Part shown: in pieces, positions 44,866 to 55,745 of the stretch
Numbering within the stretch: position 1 is the stretch's first letter
Layout of the letters: each line of letters begins with the position of its first letter
From: Chionoecetes opilio
Taxonomy: Eukaryota > Arthropoda > Malacostraca > Decapoda > Majidae
Length of the DNA stretch: 64,000 nucleotides
Assembly (NCBI GenBank): GCA_016584305.1
Contig: JACEEZ010000110.1
Coordinates: 168,088 to 232,087 of the forward strand
Direction of reading: 5' to 3'
Made by a program: the position numbers and the translations under genes
Notes under the pieces: model-generated
Told to the model about the DNA's origin: nothing
Seen by the model: the letters and a program-made list of their open reading frames with translations, nothing else
The model's database searches: none

Positions 44866-45029
44866 TATATGTATCTGCTGAGATGCTTCACTTTTTTTTT
44901 AAAATCTACTTGAATTAAATAAGATACTTAAAAATTGGCTACTGTAGGAACCAAGTGATATAAATTTAGAATAATGGAACATGATTTTGTGGGATTCTAA
45001 CCAGTGACCAAATGGAGGATTAATTACTC

Positions 45030-45493
45030 ACCGGAAATGTGCCGTGCGAATAGAAACTAGCTAATGTCACACCCATATTTAAAAAAAGGGAAACAAGTCG
45101 CAGCCCGAAAAATATCGCCCCATCAGTTTTAAAATCAGTTGCTGGGAAAAGTAATGGAATCCATCATGAGACAAAATCCCTTCGTTCTTAAAGAAAATGA
45201 CATAATTAAGGATTCGCAGCATGGATTTAGAAAAAAACGCTCATGCCTCTCAAAATTACTTGATTTTTACAATATTTGTATTCAAAATGTACGGACAGGG
45301 CACAAGTGGGCAGTAGACTAGTTTTTCCTCGATTTTCAAAAAGCGTTCGACAAAGTTCCTCAAAAGCGTCTCATTAGCAAAGTAAAAGCTCATGGTATAA
45401 CAGGCCATCTTTCGAATTGGATAGAAAACTGGCTGTCAAATCGTAAACAAACCTTGGTGGTAATAAATGGAAATTCTTCTGACTGGACCAGTA
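45030..45493 (+). pseudogene. CR1-like LINE RT, first part
   Basis: The RT is readable with frameshifts: YLKKG and NYRPIS-like near 45080-45130, then MLGKVMESIMRQNPF, SQHGFRKKRSC, FLDFQKAFDKVPQKRLISKV and LSNRKQTLVV. It stops at 45493, where a Tigger-like element is inserted. The 5' end is truncated. Confidence 0.8.
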
Positions 45494-46034
45494 CACACAA
45501 CCCTCGTTTTCCCGGACTAATAGGGGGGAGCACTGGACCGGGAACCACAGAAGTCCGGGAATCGCAACAGTCCGAGGCCATTACCCACCCCTGGACGTTT
45601 ATCCTACTCTAGTGTTTACTGTCCGGCAACCGCCAATATCAACTATCCCGCCGCGGACTTTTACGTCACTTTGTGGTTGTTTTTAGGGCTGCGAGGATCC
45701 CTTGGGGAACACTATGAGCCCTGGTGATGTCCTATGATGCTATCACAGGCGCTGTAGTTGACCTGTCTTCCTCAGGAAGGCACAGGTGAGGCAGATGACA
45801 GCGTGTTGTGTGCCTAAATGTAAACAATACGACCGCTGAGCATGCTGCCACCTGACCGGAGGTGCGGACACTGACCAGGGGTGACAGGAAACGCTCGGAC
45901 CGCCGGACAACTTTGTCGATTTACGGACTGGACCAGGCATTTGTCCGGGACTCTGACATATCCCCGGACCTCGGATTTTGTCTGGCAAATCCGATATCCG
46001 GGAAATGGAGGTCCGGGAAAACGAGGGTTGTGTG
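45494..46034. mobile_element. Tigger-like element (CACACAACCCTCG family) within LINE RT
   Basis: CACACAACCCTCGTTTTCCC and its complement are 24-bp inverted ends, with TA at 45492-45493 and 46035-46036. It is a sister of 3008-3611. Excision with one TA restores the frame T-S-I-N-S-G-V-P-Q-G-S of the LINE. Confidence 0.9.
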
Positions 46035-46036
46035 TA

Positions 46037-46960
46037 TTAATAGTGGCGTTCCTCAAGGATCAGTTCTCGGGCCTATCCTGTTCTAAATATATATAAATGA
46101 CATTGACGAGGGAATCACATGCAGCATATCGAAATTTGCTGATGACACGAAAATCACAAACACAGCCTCTACAGAATCTCAGCGCCAACTCATATAAAAC
46201 GACTTAAACACGCTAACAGAATGGTCAAAAACATGACAAATGAATTTCAACCTTGACAAATGTCATGTATTACATATTGGAAATAACAACCCTCATGCAA
46301 GTTACGTGATGAATGATTTCCAACTAACAAGTGTTGATAAAGAAAAAGATTTAGGCATTATAATCTCTAAAGGTCTCAAACCGAATAACCAAATTATAGG
46401 TAGTAAAAACTGCAAATAAATTGGTTGGCTTTATTGGACGAACTTTCAGTTTCAAATCTGAAAAAGTGATACTCACTCTTTTTAACTAGCTTGTTCGCCC
46501 CCATCTAGAATACTGTGTGCAGTTCTGGTCACCTTATTATAAAAAGGATATAGATAAACTAGAAAAAATACAGCACAGAGTAACCAAAATGAGACCTAGA
46601 TTGTGTAACAAATCGTACGAAAATCAGCTCAAAGAACTTAGCTTATTCCCATTAACAAAACGAAGGATAAGAGGTGATCTCATCGAAGTCTTTAAAATCC
46701 TCAAAGGATTTACGAACGTAATCCCAGAAAATCTTTTCACGCTAGACCGGTCAAGCTCAACTAGAAACAACGGATTTAAAATAAGCAGGAAACGGTTTGT
46801 AACGAAGGAGGCAAAGTACTTCTTCACAAACCTTGTTGTAAACGTATGGAATGGGCTGCCCTCAGACATAGTAAACTCAAATACAATAGAATCATTTAAA
46901 AATCGCCTCGATAAATATTTCAAATCAAATCCCCGGTTGTCACTGTTTATCTCGGAATAA
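46037..46960 (+). pseudogene. CR1-like LINE RT, second part
   Basis: It opens with NSGVPQGSVLGPILF, then a decayed DIDEGITCSISKFADDTKI (the catalytic FADD box is intact), and several stops around 46195-46500. A final open stretch of 147 codons starts at 46517 (QFWSPYYKKDIDKLEKIQHR to NRLDKYFKSNPRL). It ends at 46960. Confidence 0.8.
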
Positions 46961-47953
46961 TAAATTTATCTCGCGGGCCTCTGATGCTTACTCTCATTGC
47001 GTGAAATGATTGTGAGTCGCGTCTACACAACCCCTCCCACACGTCTCAGACAGCCTCGAGTTAACAGTCACTACTATAACTTTTGACCGGTGACGGGTTG
47101 TGGTTCAGTAAGGGCCCTGTCAGTTAGTGACCACCATCGGGATTTATGTACCAGGGGTCACTGCTGCAGGGGGCATTGAAGTGTACGGCGTCCTACTTGG
47201 AAAGTGCACTACCACAGTGGATTGAACGGAGCTGGGGCCTGATTGACTGCTGCCTCCCAAGAAAGTGCCAGGCAAGGCTGCCGCACCACCCTTAAACTTC
47301 CACACTGAGCCTACACCAACACTACATTAGACCTCATGACACACACAGATAGCCCCGAGTTAACGGTTACCACTACTACTCTCGACCTGTGACGGGTTGT
47401 GGATCAGCAAGGGTCCTGCCAGTTAGTGACCACCATTGGGATTTAAGGTACCAGGGGTCACTGCTGCAGGGGGCATTAATAGTGTACGGCGTCCTACATG
47501 GAAAGTACACAATCCGCAGTCGATTGAAAGGAGCTGGGGCCTGATTAACTGCTGCCTCCCAAGAAAGCGCCAGGCAAGGCTGCCGCACCACCCGTTAACC
47601 TCCACACTGTGTTCCCACCATTACAAAACACACATAACATGACCCTACTATCAAGCACTAAACCTACCCCCACAAACATAGTAGTAGTTTGCCATAGATT
47701 ACAGCTTCCAACTTTCCTTACAAATTCCATGCAGTTTTTCTATATTGCATGGTATCACTTCATTTCCGGCCAGCTTCGGCTGGAGGGATGGGTGGGTGGG
47801 GAGGAGCCTTCTACTTTCCTATCCTTTCTCTCTTATTATCTAGTTAGTGTAGTGTAGTTAAATCAAACAGTCATGTAAGGACCTATTGGTCTGTTGCTGT
47901 TTGTGTTTCCTTTGTAATCCTTTGTAAAAAATCCTCCTCCTCCTCCTCCTCTG
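46961..47953 (+). repeat. LINE 3' UTR with about 299-bp tandem duplication and (CTC)n tail
   Basis: Two copies of a segment of about 299 bp (near 47050-47340 and 47349-47611) share GACGGGTTGTGGNTCAG, GTACCAGGGGTCACTGCTGC and GAAAGNGCCAGGCAAGGCTG. The element closes with GGACCTATTGGTCTGTTGCT, TTTGTAATCCTTTGTA and (TCC)n at 47930-47952. I infer it is the 3' UTR because it continues directly from ORF2 and ends with a microsatellite tail. Confidence 0.65.
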
Positions 47954-48012
47954 AATAGCTGAAGTAAATAATTATTATGCTCATGATAAGAAATGTTGTA
48001 TATTTTTCTTAA

Positions 48013-50045
48013 TACTATTTTTCACTTATGTTTTCTGTATTATTTTTTGCTCAGTATACTGTGCTTCGTGTCCTGGTGGAACGCCGACGTGAGTTTCGAC
48101 AGAGGATGCTTGCAGCCTATGTTGATCTCTAGAAGGCGTTTGACTCAGTGCATCGTGAATCACTCTGGGATCTTTTGCGACGTCGAGGGATTCCTGCAAG
48201 GACTATTGGTTTGATGACTGGTCTGTACTCTGGGACTGAGAGTGCTGTGAAGTGTAGGGGAGGTATATCCAGCTTCTTTCCTGTGAATACAGGAGTAAGG
48301 CAAGGGTACGTCCTTGCCCCATCACTTTTCAACACTTGTATGGACTGGGTATTGGGCAAAGTTATAGATCAAAGTAATTGTAGAGCATCTCTCAGCAACA
48401 CCAAGATAACTGATCTTGTTTTTGTCATTGATGCAGTAATCTTTGCTGAGTTGCTGGAGGTCCTGGTAATGGCTCTCAAGGAGCTGCATGAGGAGGCAAA
48501 GCCTTTGGGACTTGAGGTCTCCTGGCTCAAGACCAAGGTCCAGGTGTTTGGAGGTTTACTAGACGAAACAGTACAGTCTGTTCATGCGTACAGCGAGCAC
48601 ATTTAGAGATCTTGGAAAGTTTACATACCTTGGTAGCGCAGTCCATAATGATGGCGGGTCACGTCAAGAGGTCTTACGGCGGATTGGCATAGCCCACAGT
48701 ATTATGGACTCGTTCAGTACGAGTATTTGGAGTTGTTGGTACCTGAGTAGGAGGACAAAGATCCAGATCTACAAGTCGCTTGTGATCTCTGTCTTACTCT
48801 ATGGTTGTGAGACATGGACACTAAATAGCAACTTGAAGAGGCAAATCAATGCCTTTGGAAATAAGTGTCTTCGCAGAATCATGGGGTATCGCTGGGATGA
48901 TTACGTGTCAAATCAGCAATTGTACCGTGTGACTAAATTGAGGCCTATTACCTGCATAGTCCGTCAGTGCCAACTTCGGCTATATGGCCATGTGGCACGC
49001 TACCATGAAACCGATCCTTCCCAACGGGTTGTATCTGTAAGAGACAATTCGGCGTGAAGGAAGCCAAGGGGCCGCCCACAAGGCTCATGGCTGGGGTAAG
49101 TTGAAGTTTCCTGTCGAGAGTTGCTTGGTATGGGAAGGGAGCCTGCATGGAGACTCGCGCGTGGTGACTCCCAGGAGTGGCGTCGTAGGGTGGGCGAGGC
49201 GACACGCCCCCCTGCTCATGCCCCCAATGATTGGTTGATACTGTGCAGTTTTAATCCATTTCCCCGTAACCTTTAAAACTTATATAGTTACATATTGAAG
49301 AAATTATATGTAGCTGTCTAATAGCACATACAGACACACCCTCCCCGTCTGGAGGCCCCCCACCCTTTAGGAGTTTAGGTTAAGGTTCGGTTAGGTTAAT
49401 AATCTCGTCAGGGGGTCAAAAGGGGTGGAGCCTCCCATTAGGTGGTCAGGTTAGGTTTGGTTAGGATAATAATCCTCCCGGCAGGGTGGGACAGAGAGGA
49501 CCATTCGGCGACTGGCAGGCATGCTGGCAAATGCGAGGTGGGGCACACTTGTTTTCATACAATTCCTTCACTTCTCTGGTTTCTGAGATATTGATTATTA
49601 TTTCCTGGTAAAGTTTTAGTGCTTTCTCTGATGGAGATACATTGTTATTAATGGAAAAGGCGATCCTAGGATTTGGTGACAAAAACCCCCCACTTTTTAA
49701 CAGCTTTCCGGAAAATATAAATATCTATCTGAAAAAGCACCAATTTTACACCAGGGAAAATTAGTCAGTGTCTCAAAAAATGACCGCGCAGTCCTCGTCC
49801 AATTTTACGCCCCCCTCAACCCCCCAGCAAGATTATTAACCTAACCAAACCTTAACCTAACCTCCTAAGGGGCTAAAGGGTGGGGGGGCCTCTGGACAGG
49901 GAGTGTTTCTGTATGTGCTATTAGACAACTATATAATTTCTACAATATGTATGTAAGTTTTAAAGGTTACGCGGAAGTGGATTAATACTGCACAGGATAC
50001 TGAGCAAAAATAATATAGAAAACGTAAGTAGTAACAGCGGTAGCG
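48013..50045. mobile_element. Fold-back element holding an RTE insertion
   Basis: The left arm (48013-48063 plus 49246-49480) and right arm (about 49795-50045) are inverted copies: TTTTTGCTCAGTATACTGTG, GTAACCTTTAAAACTTA, TCTAATAGCACATACAGA and GGTTAGGTTAATAATCT recur in reverse. The right arm preserves the RTE empty site. Non-coding. Confidence 0.7.
48064..49237 (+). pseudogene. RTE-like LINE, second copy
   Basis: This is the same family as 37620-38656. It reads RRREFRQRMLAAYVDL, a stop, KAFDSVHRESLWDLL, TGVRQGYVLAPSLFNTCMDW, a mutated catalytic box (FVIDAVIF for FADDAVIF), a frameshift near 48600, then KFTYLGSAVHNDGGS and VLLYGCETWTLNSN. The tail is CCAATGATTGGTTG. An 8-bp duplication ATACTGTG (48056-48063, 49238-49245) bounds it. 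Confidence 0.85.
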
Positions 50046-50274
50046 ACCGCGCAATTCAGTTCGTCCATTATAACCTAAATATCTCCATCTGAAAAAGCAC
50101 CATTGGTAAATTTTACACTAGGACCAGAATTCTCTACACATTTGGGAGTATGGTTTTTGTTTATCTTAATGGATCCTGAGAAACACTCTCTCAATGAGTT
50201 TCCGTTGCAAATCACTACATTCGGAGATATAAGATGCTTTTAGTAGGAAGGAGTGTATAAGAGATATGAAAATT

Positions 50275-51315
50275 AACTAACCTAACCTACCTTTAACTCA
50301 CTAAGCTAACCTAATCTAACCTAACCCCACGGTTAAGTTAGGTTAGGTTAGGTTAGAGGTGAGGTTTGGTTTAGTAACAGATGATATTAAGAAAAAAAGA
50401 AAATTATCAATACTATGGCAGTGCAAAGAGGAGCAAGGTTTGCGGGGCAGACATCCCCCTCCACACCTGTACACAAAAACAAAATTCCGACAAAAATGAG
50501 TGCCAGATTCATTCAATACACATCAAAACTATTCATGAAAACTAAATTTCGGCCTCGAAATCGGTGAAAGCCCACTACCAAAATTTTACCATAAACTTGT
50601 TGTGTAGCCTAGAGGGGAAGATTTTAGGGTATTATTCTAGTATTTGCCCACAGTCCCCCCTCTCCCCCAAAACAAGCTTGGGGACCTGAGCGAAGCGGGT
50701 TACACGTTTTTAGGTGGGCTACAAAATATGCGTCGCAACCACATGGTTTTTGAGTTAGGGGTGTTGTAATAATTCCCTAGATCTAGGGAAAATATATTTC
50801 ATTTCGGTATTATTCTAGTGTTTGCCCATACTCCCCTCCCCCTCCCCCACAAAACAAGCTTGGGGACCTGGGGGAATGCGGTATTTTTGGCTGGGGTACA
50901 AAATATGCGTCGCAACCACATAGTTTTTGAGTCAGGGGTGTTGAAAAAAATCCCTAGATCTAGGGAAAATTCATTGGATTTCTTCTAAGTCTAGAGACGT
51001 GTGAACCTGACGATCATCCAAGAATGATGACCGAAGAGTCAAGAACCCCACCAAGGTTTTTGTTTACCTTATTGTATTCTAAGAGACTTTTTTTCTTTGA
51101 GCTTTCCGTCGCAAATCAATAGTTTCGGAGATATAGAACATTTTAGGTGGGAGGAGGAATAAGTTTCCTTGTTTACAAAATGCCTCCCTATTCCTCTTCT
51201 TGTGACCTGTATCGCTTTTGTTTCGGAGGCACACCCGTGGCTACCTTACCTAACCTTACCTTACCTAACCTAACCTGAACCTTACCTTACCTAACCTAAC
51301 CTAACCTAACCTTTA
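50275..51315. repeat. TTAGG/CCTAA-type arrays (two clusters)
   Basis: Runs of GGTTA/TAACC at 50275-50365 and 51240-51315 are degenerate forms of the arthropod telomere motif. They are embedded in the repeat field, so this is interstitial, not a telomere. Confidence 0.65.
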
Positions 51316-51929
51316 AGGGGGGCGTTCAGTTAAACTTGAAATATGGCTCCGATCCCCCCCGAGATTTTTACACGAAAAACTACATTATTATGCAGTATTC
51401 CTGGCCAAGTTTGAAGACGACAGGATTCTTACTTTCTTTACATGAATATTTTTTTATTAAATTTGGGTTTTTTTTTGCAAACCTTAATTTCTATCTCCTT
51501 CCTCATAAATGATCATATGTCAATTTGCTTTATACCACTCGATAACACAATCACTCCTCTACATTTGTAAGTATGATTTTTGCTGTCGCAGTGAAATTGG
51601 ATTTAATTTTTTTTTTTTTCGTCGTACTGAATTTTACCATAGATTTTTTCGTTATTAATGTCGCGTGCATTTTGGAGCGATGAACATACTCCCAAAACTG
51701 CCTATTGCATGCTTCTGTCAAATGCTTTAATCAGATTGGGAATAAGTCAAACCGTTTTAGAGTTTATAGAAAATATTCACCACTAGTGAGGGAAAAAAGT
51801 TATGAGCAGTTAAAGTTTATTTGTCATACTGATCTACATTCACTGAACTAAACAGCATTCCAGGCATCTATAATTTTTATTTAGACTAAAAAACAACCAA
51901 TTTAGAGCTTTTGGCACCTGGTCCCCTTT

Positions 51930-51930
51930 T

Positions 51931-51993
<63 letters not shown>
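51930..51993. repeat. (TA)n microsatellite
   Basis: Nearly uninterrupted TA dinucleotides. Confidence 0.95.
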
Positions 51994-51996
<3 letters not shown>

Positions 51997-52987
51997 GATA
52001 TTACACGCCCGAAGGTGCTTAGCATTTTTTAAGTTTTTTTTATCTCGTAAATGTATTTGCTATTATTTGCAAATTTTTATCCAAATAAAAAAAAATCAAA
52101 GGTGAGCAAATTACATCTTTATTCCTCTTTCCAATGATATATTGTTTATTAAATTCGGTACAATAGTGGCGAAGTTATTAAAGGAAAACTGGAAAAAGGC
52201 AAATTTTCAGTAGATAGGTCTTCTCCCTCACTACTGAGGCCTTGAGACGGCCCTCAGACCCTCTTTGTCTCACAAAGAGGGACTGAGAGGTGCCAGTTTG
52301 TCTATGCCAGTGAATATCATGAAAACAATTGTACAGATATTTTTCGGGGGGGAGGGGGAGGTTTAGAAAATCAGCCATAACTCTTTCAATTTTTCTTCTT
52401 TCTTTATAATACTTTGTTACAAGCTTGCCCAAGTGTTCAACTAGGCATGATATTATTTTTGGAATATTTTGATGTTTTTCGGAAATATTCGCGTAACGCC
52501 CCCCTTACCCTCCTAACTGGGTCCAATAATAAAAGTTTAATAAACTACCAAACAAAAGCGATGCAGGTCACAAGAAGAGGAAGAGGGAGGCATTTTGTAA
52601 ACAAGGAGACATATTCCTCCCCCCACCTAAAATGTTCTATATTTCCGAAACTATTGATTTGCGACGGAAAGCTCAGAGAAAATGTCTCTTAGAATACAAT
52701 AAGGTAAACAAAAACCATGCTCCCAATTGTGTAGGGAAGTTTGGTGCCATCGTAAAATAATACCTAAAATACCAAACAAAAGCGATGCAGGTCACAAGAA
52801 GAGGAGGAGGGAGGCATTTTGTAAACAAGGAGACGTATTCCTCCTCCCACCTAAAATGTTCTATATCTCCGAAACTATTGATTTGCGACGGAAAGCTCAA
52901 AGAAAAAATGTCTCTTAGAATACAATAAGGTAAACAAAAACCATGCTCCCAATTGTGTAGGGAAGTTTGGTCCTATCGTAAAATAAT

Positions 52988-53100
52988 ACCGATTTGGTTA
53001 GGTTAGGGTAGGTTATATTAGGGTAGGTTAGGTTTGATTTGGTTAGGTTAGGTTATCGGTGGGTCAAGCCCCCCGCTAGGTTAGGTTAATTTTGATTAGG
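52988..53100. repeat. TTAGG-type array with inverted partner
   Basis: GGTTAGGTTAGG-type runs followed by GGTGGGTCAAGCCCCC. The same junction occurs inverted at about 55155-55190 (GGGGGCTTGACCCACC). Confidence 0.7.
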
Positions 53101-53148
53101 CAAATTTCTCTAGATATAAGGAAATAACCCTAGATCTAGTGAATCATG

Positions 53149-53668
53149 AAGCGCGTTTTCGTGACGTTCACCGCCCTGGTTCAGTCCAGTCTATACCGGG
53201 TAATAATGGACGACTATACCGTTCCAGGCTGGTTTGATGCTCGCTAAAATACATCGAGACTGGCCCCGTCCCATTCGTCGTTCCTATTGGCTGGGGGATC
53301 GAGTGGGCGGTCCTCTGGGCAGAAAGTGCAGTGGCCAATATAGTGTTGTTGACGGTACATTAATTTCCCAAGCTGTTGTTTCAGCAAATTGCGAATATTG
53401 TAATTTTTTGTGAAATTACTTTAGTCTTATGGTCGGCCATCATGGTGTTTCATGTCTTATCAGCAGCACGAGAAGCTCCTGGTCGTCTTCCCCGCTGACT
53501 GTAGTGCGCATGCGCCAGTTCTCCCCACACTAGTCCAACCTGGTCCTGCTCTCTGGCCTAGCCCGGCCCAGTCCGTTCCAGCCCGGTCCAAACTGCCTCG
53601 CGAAAACAGTGGCCGCCCGGGACTAGCCCAGTCCAGACCGGGCCAGAGCGACCGCGAAAACGCGCTAT
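53149..53668. mobile_element. MITE with AGCGCGTTTTCG ends
   Basis: AGCGCGTTTTCGTG on the left and CGCGAAAACGCGCT on the right are inverted; GC-rich inside. No clear target duplication, so superfamily unknown. Confidence 0.5.
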
Positions 53669-54699
53669 TACCCCCACAACTCTTAAATTACATTTTTCCG
53701 ACGCATAATTTGTTCAACACCCAAAAATCCCGCATTCCCACAGGTTCCCAAACTTGTTTGGGGGAAGTGGGAGAGTATGGGCAAACACTAGAAATTTACC
53801 AGAGAATGTTTCTTGGAATCCAATAAACCAAGGTAATCCGAATCCAAGGTAAACAGAAACCATACTCCCAATGGGCCCCAGACATAACTACGTCACGGTT
53901 TGTTTACATCGGTGCATTGTGGGGATAAGGCGGGGTCGCCGCGGGTGGACCTACGAAGGGAAAACTACGGCGATGGAAGAATTTCGAGTTATTTTGCGCG
54001 AAATTGATATTCCAGGTGCTATATTACTGTGCTCTGTTCTCGCTGACAACACTATAGAGAAGACCTGAGGTAATGGCTGATGTGCAGAGGCTTCTAAACC
54101 AAGAAAACAGAGTCATAACAGAGCCTCGTCAAAAGGTAAGCAACTGGTAGGTACGTAATGTGTCCCTACCACTTGCTTACTTGTTAATGAGACTCTGCTG
54201 TGACTGTTTTCCTGGTTTAGAAGCCTTCGCACATCAACCATCACCTCAGGTCTTCTCTATGTTGTCAGCGAGCACGGAAATATAGCACCTGGAATATCAA
54301 TTTCGCCCCAAACAACTCTAATTTTTTTCATCGTCGTAGTCTTCTCTTTGTAGGCTGTACATATTCATGGTTATGATAGTATTAAAATACCTTATTAATT
54401 GAGTTCCTTTTGTTGGCTTTCCTCATAATAAGTAGTGCTACACAACGCGCCAAAGCATTGTTCGCGACATCATAACACAGCGCTTCCATACGGGAATTCA
54501 GAAAATGTACTCTATGGCAGCCTACTGACTTCCGAGAGAGATATCTTACATATGGCAGCTTGTTTAAGGCACGGGCAGTCCATCAAGACCGTTGAGGAAT
54601 GTTCAGATGCCACTTGTCAATTATAGACGAAGCATTTAAAAAAGTATCGCCTTCCTTCCCGCGAGTAATATGAACAGACGCGCATTGGTATAAATATCA

Positions 54700-54995
54700 T
54701 TATTTGCATAATGAGTGGCAAGAAAGACCCAACAAAGAGCAAATTAAAGTTATTGTATCTCTACACAAGGCAGAGAGGCCAGTGGAAGAAATATCAAGGA
54801 TTGTGGATGTTACGAGGAGATGTGTGCATAAGTGGGTGGAATGTTTCACGGTGGGTTGGCGGTGTCGCGGCAGCCGCGACACCAGAACATTATAAGTGGC
54901 CAGGGCGAGGATGTAAAACCTTAGCAAGCACCCTAAATGTCATGAAACGTCAAGTGGGTGCCCATCCTCAATTAAGAGCAAGAAAAATATTGCGA
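54700..54995 (+). pseudogene. Tc1/mariner transposase N-terminal fragment
   Basis: One frame gives KEQIKVIVSLHKAERPVEEI then SRIVDVTRRCVHKWVECF, a helix-turn-helix of the Tc1 transposase N-terminus. A second frame continues TLASTLNVMKRQVGAHPQLR, the second DNA-binding domain. The catalytic domain is missing: the sequence turns back on itself at 54999. Confidence 0.6.
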
Positions 54996-55060
54996 TATGA
55001 CTTTTACATCCTCGCCCTGGCCACTTATAATGTTCTGGTGTCGCGGCTGCCGCGACACCG
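54860..55060. repeat. 58-bp inverted repeats, each containing a 23-bp palindrome
   Basis: GGTGTCGCGGC/A/GCCGCGACACC at the outer tips and AGAACATTATAAGTGGCCAG then GGCGAGGATGTAAAA occur at 54869-54920 and inverted at 54999-55058. Each tip is a perfect hairpin stem of 11 bp with a single central base. Confidence 0.8.
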
Positions 55061-55550
55061 GGCGAATTATATGTGGGCGAATTGACTTACATGTGGACGA
55101 AATGTCTTGTGGGCGAAATGACGAAAATTGCCTAACCAAAATAAACCTAACCTAACCAAAATTAACCTACCCTAGCAGGGGGCTTGACCCACCGATATGC
55201 TAACCTAACTAAATCTAACCTAAGCTAACCTAACCTAACCAAATCTAACCTATCCTAACCTAACCAAATCTAATCTAACCTAACCTAACCAAATCTAACC
55301 TAAACTACCCAAATCTAACCTACCCTAACCTAACCTAAACAAATCTAACCTAACTTCCTAGCGGGGGGGGGGGGTTGGGGGTTCTCGACACACTAAACAA
55401 ATATAACCTAACCTCCTAGCTCCTATAGACTCCATAGTGTGGGCGAAATGACTCCATAGTGTGGGCGAAATGACTCCATAGTGTGGGCGAAATGACCTGT
55501 GGGCGAAATGACTATGGTGTGGCGAAATGGCATGTGGGCGAAATGACCGG
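55060..55550. repeat. GTGGGCGAAATGAC minisatellite and CCTAA arrays
   Basis: TGTGGGCGAA(A/T)TGAC-type units flank the segment (55070-55125 and 55438-55550; the latter includes three CCATAGTGTGGGCGAAATGA copies). Between them are degenerate CCTAACC arrays (55130-55425) and a run of G near 55365. Confidence 0.75.
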
Positions 55551-55639
55551 ATACCAACCTAACCATTACTGTCGGCGAGTTTTCCCGATTTGTGTAGGGA
55601 CAAAAATATCGGTAGACGACAGTACCATATATGCAGGTA

Positions 55640-55745
55640 CCATGAGGCAAGGATGGGTAATGTCACCGTGGTTATGCAACTTGTTTATGGATGGAGTAAT
55701 AAGATAAATCAAAGCAAAGGTTGGTGATGTTGGTATAGACTCAAG
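55640..55745 (+). pseudogene. LINE RT fragment
   Basis: It reads TMRQGWVMSPWLCNLFMDGVIR, the (V)RQGCxMSPWLFN block of the LINE family seen at 11600-15460, then a stop. About 100 bp. Confidence 0.6.

Larger units (their letters stand above)
50045..52990. repeat. Field of related repeats
   Basis: A unit of about 220 bp (ACAAAAGCGATGCAGGTCAC, GAGGCATTTTGTAAACAAGG, CCGAAACTATTGATTTGCGA, CTCTTAGAATACAATAAGGT) occurs twice in tandem (52547-52990, period 224) and once inverted (about 51040-51240). A fourth, diverged copy lies near 50150-50270. Another unit (GGTATTATTCTAG...CCTAGATCTAGGGAAAAT) is tandem at 50628-50980, period 178. No coding evidence. Confidence 0.7.

Noticed and set aside
55130..55425. 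Chromosome end (telomere)
   Set aside because: The TTAGG-like arrays are degenerate, occur in both orientations and are flanked by sequence on both sides.
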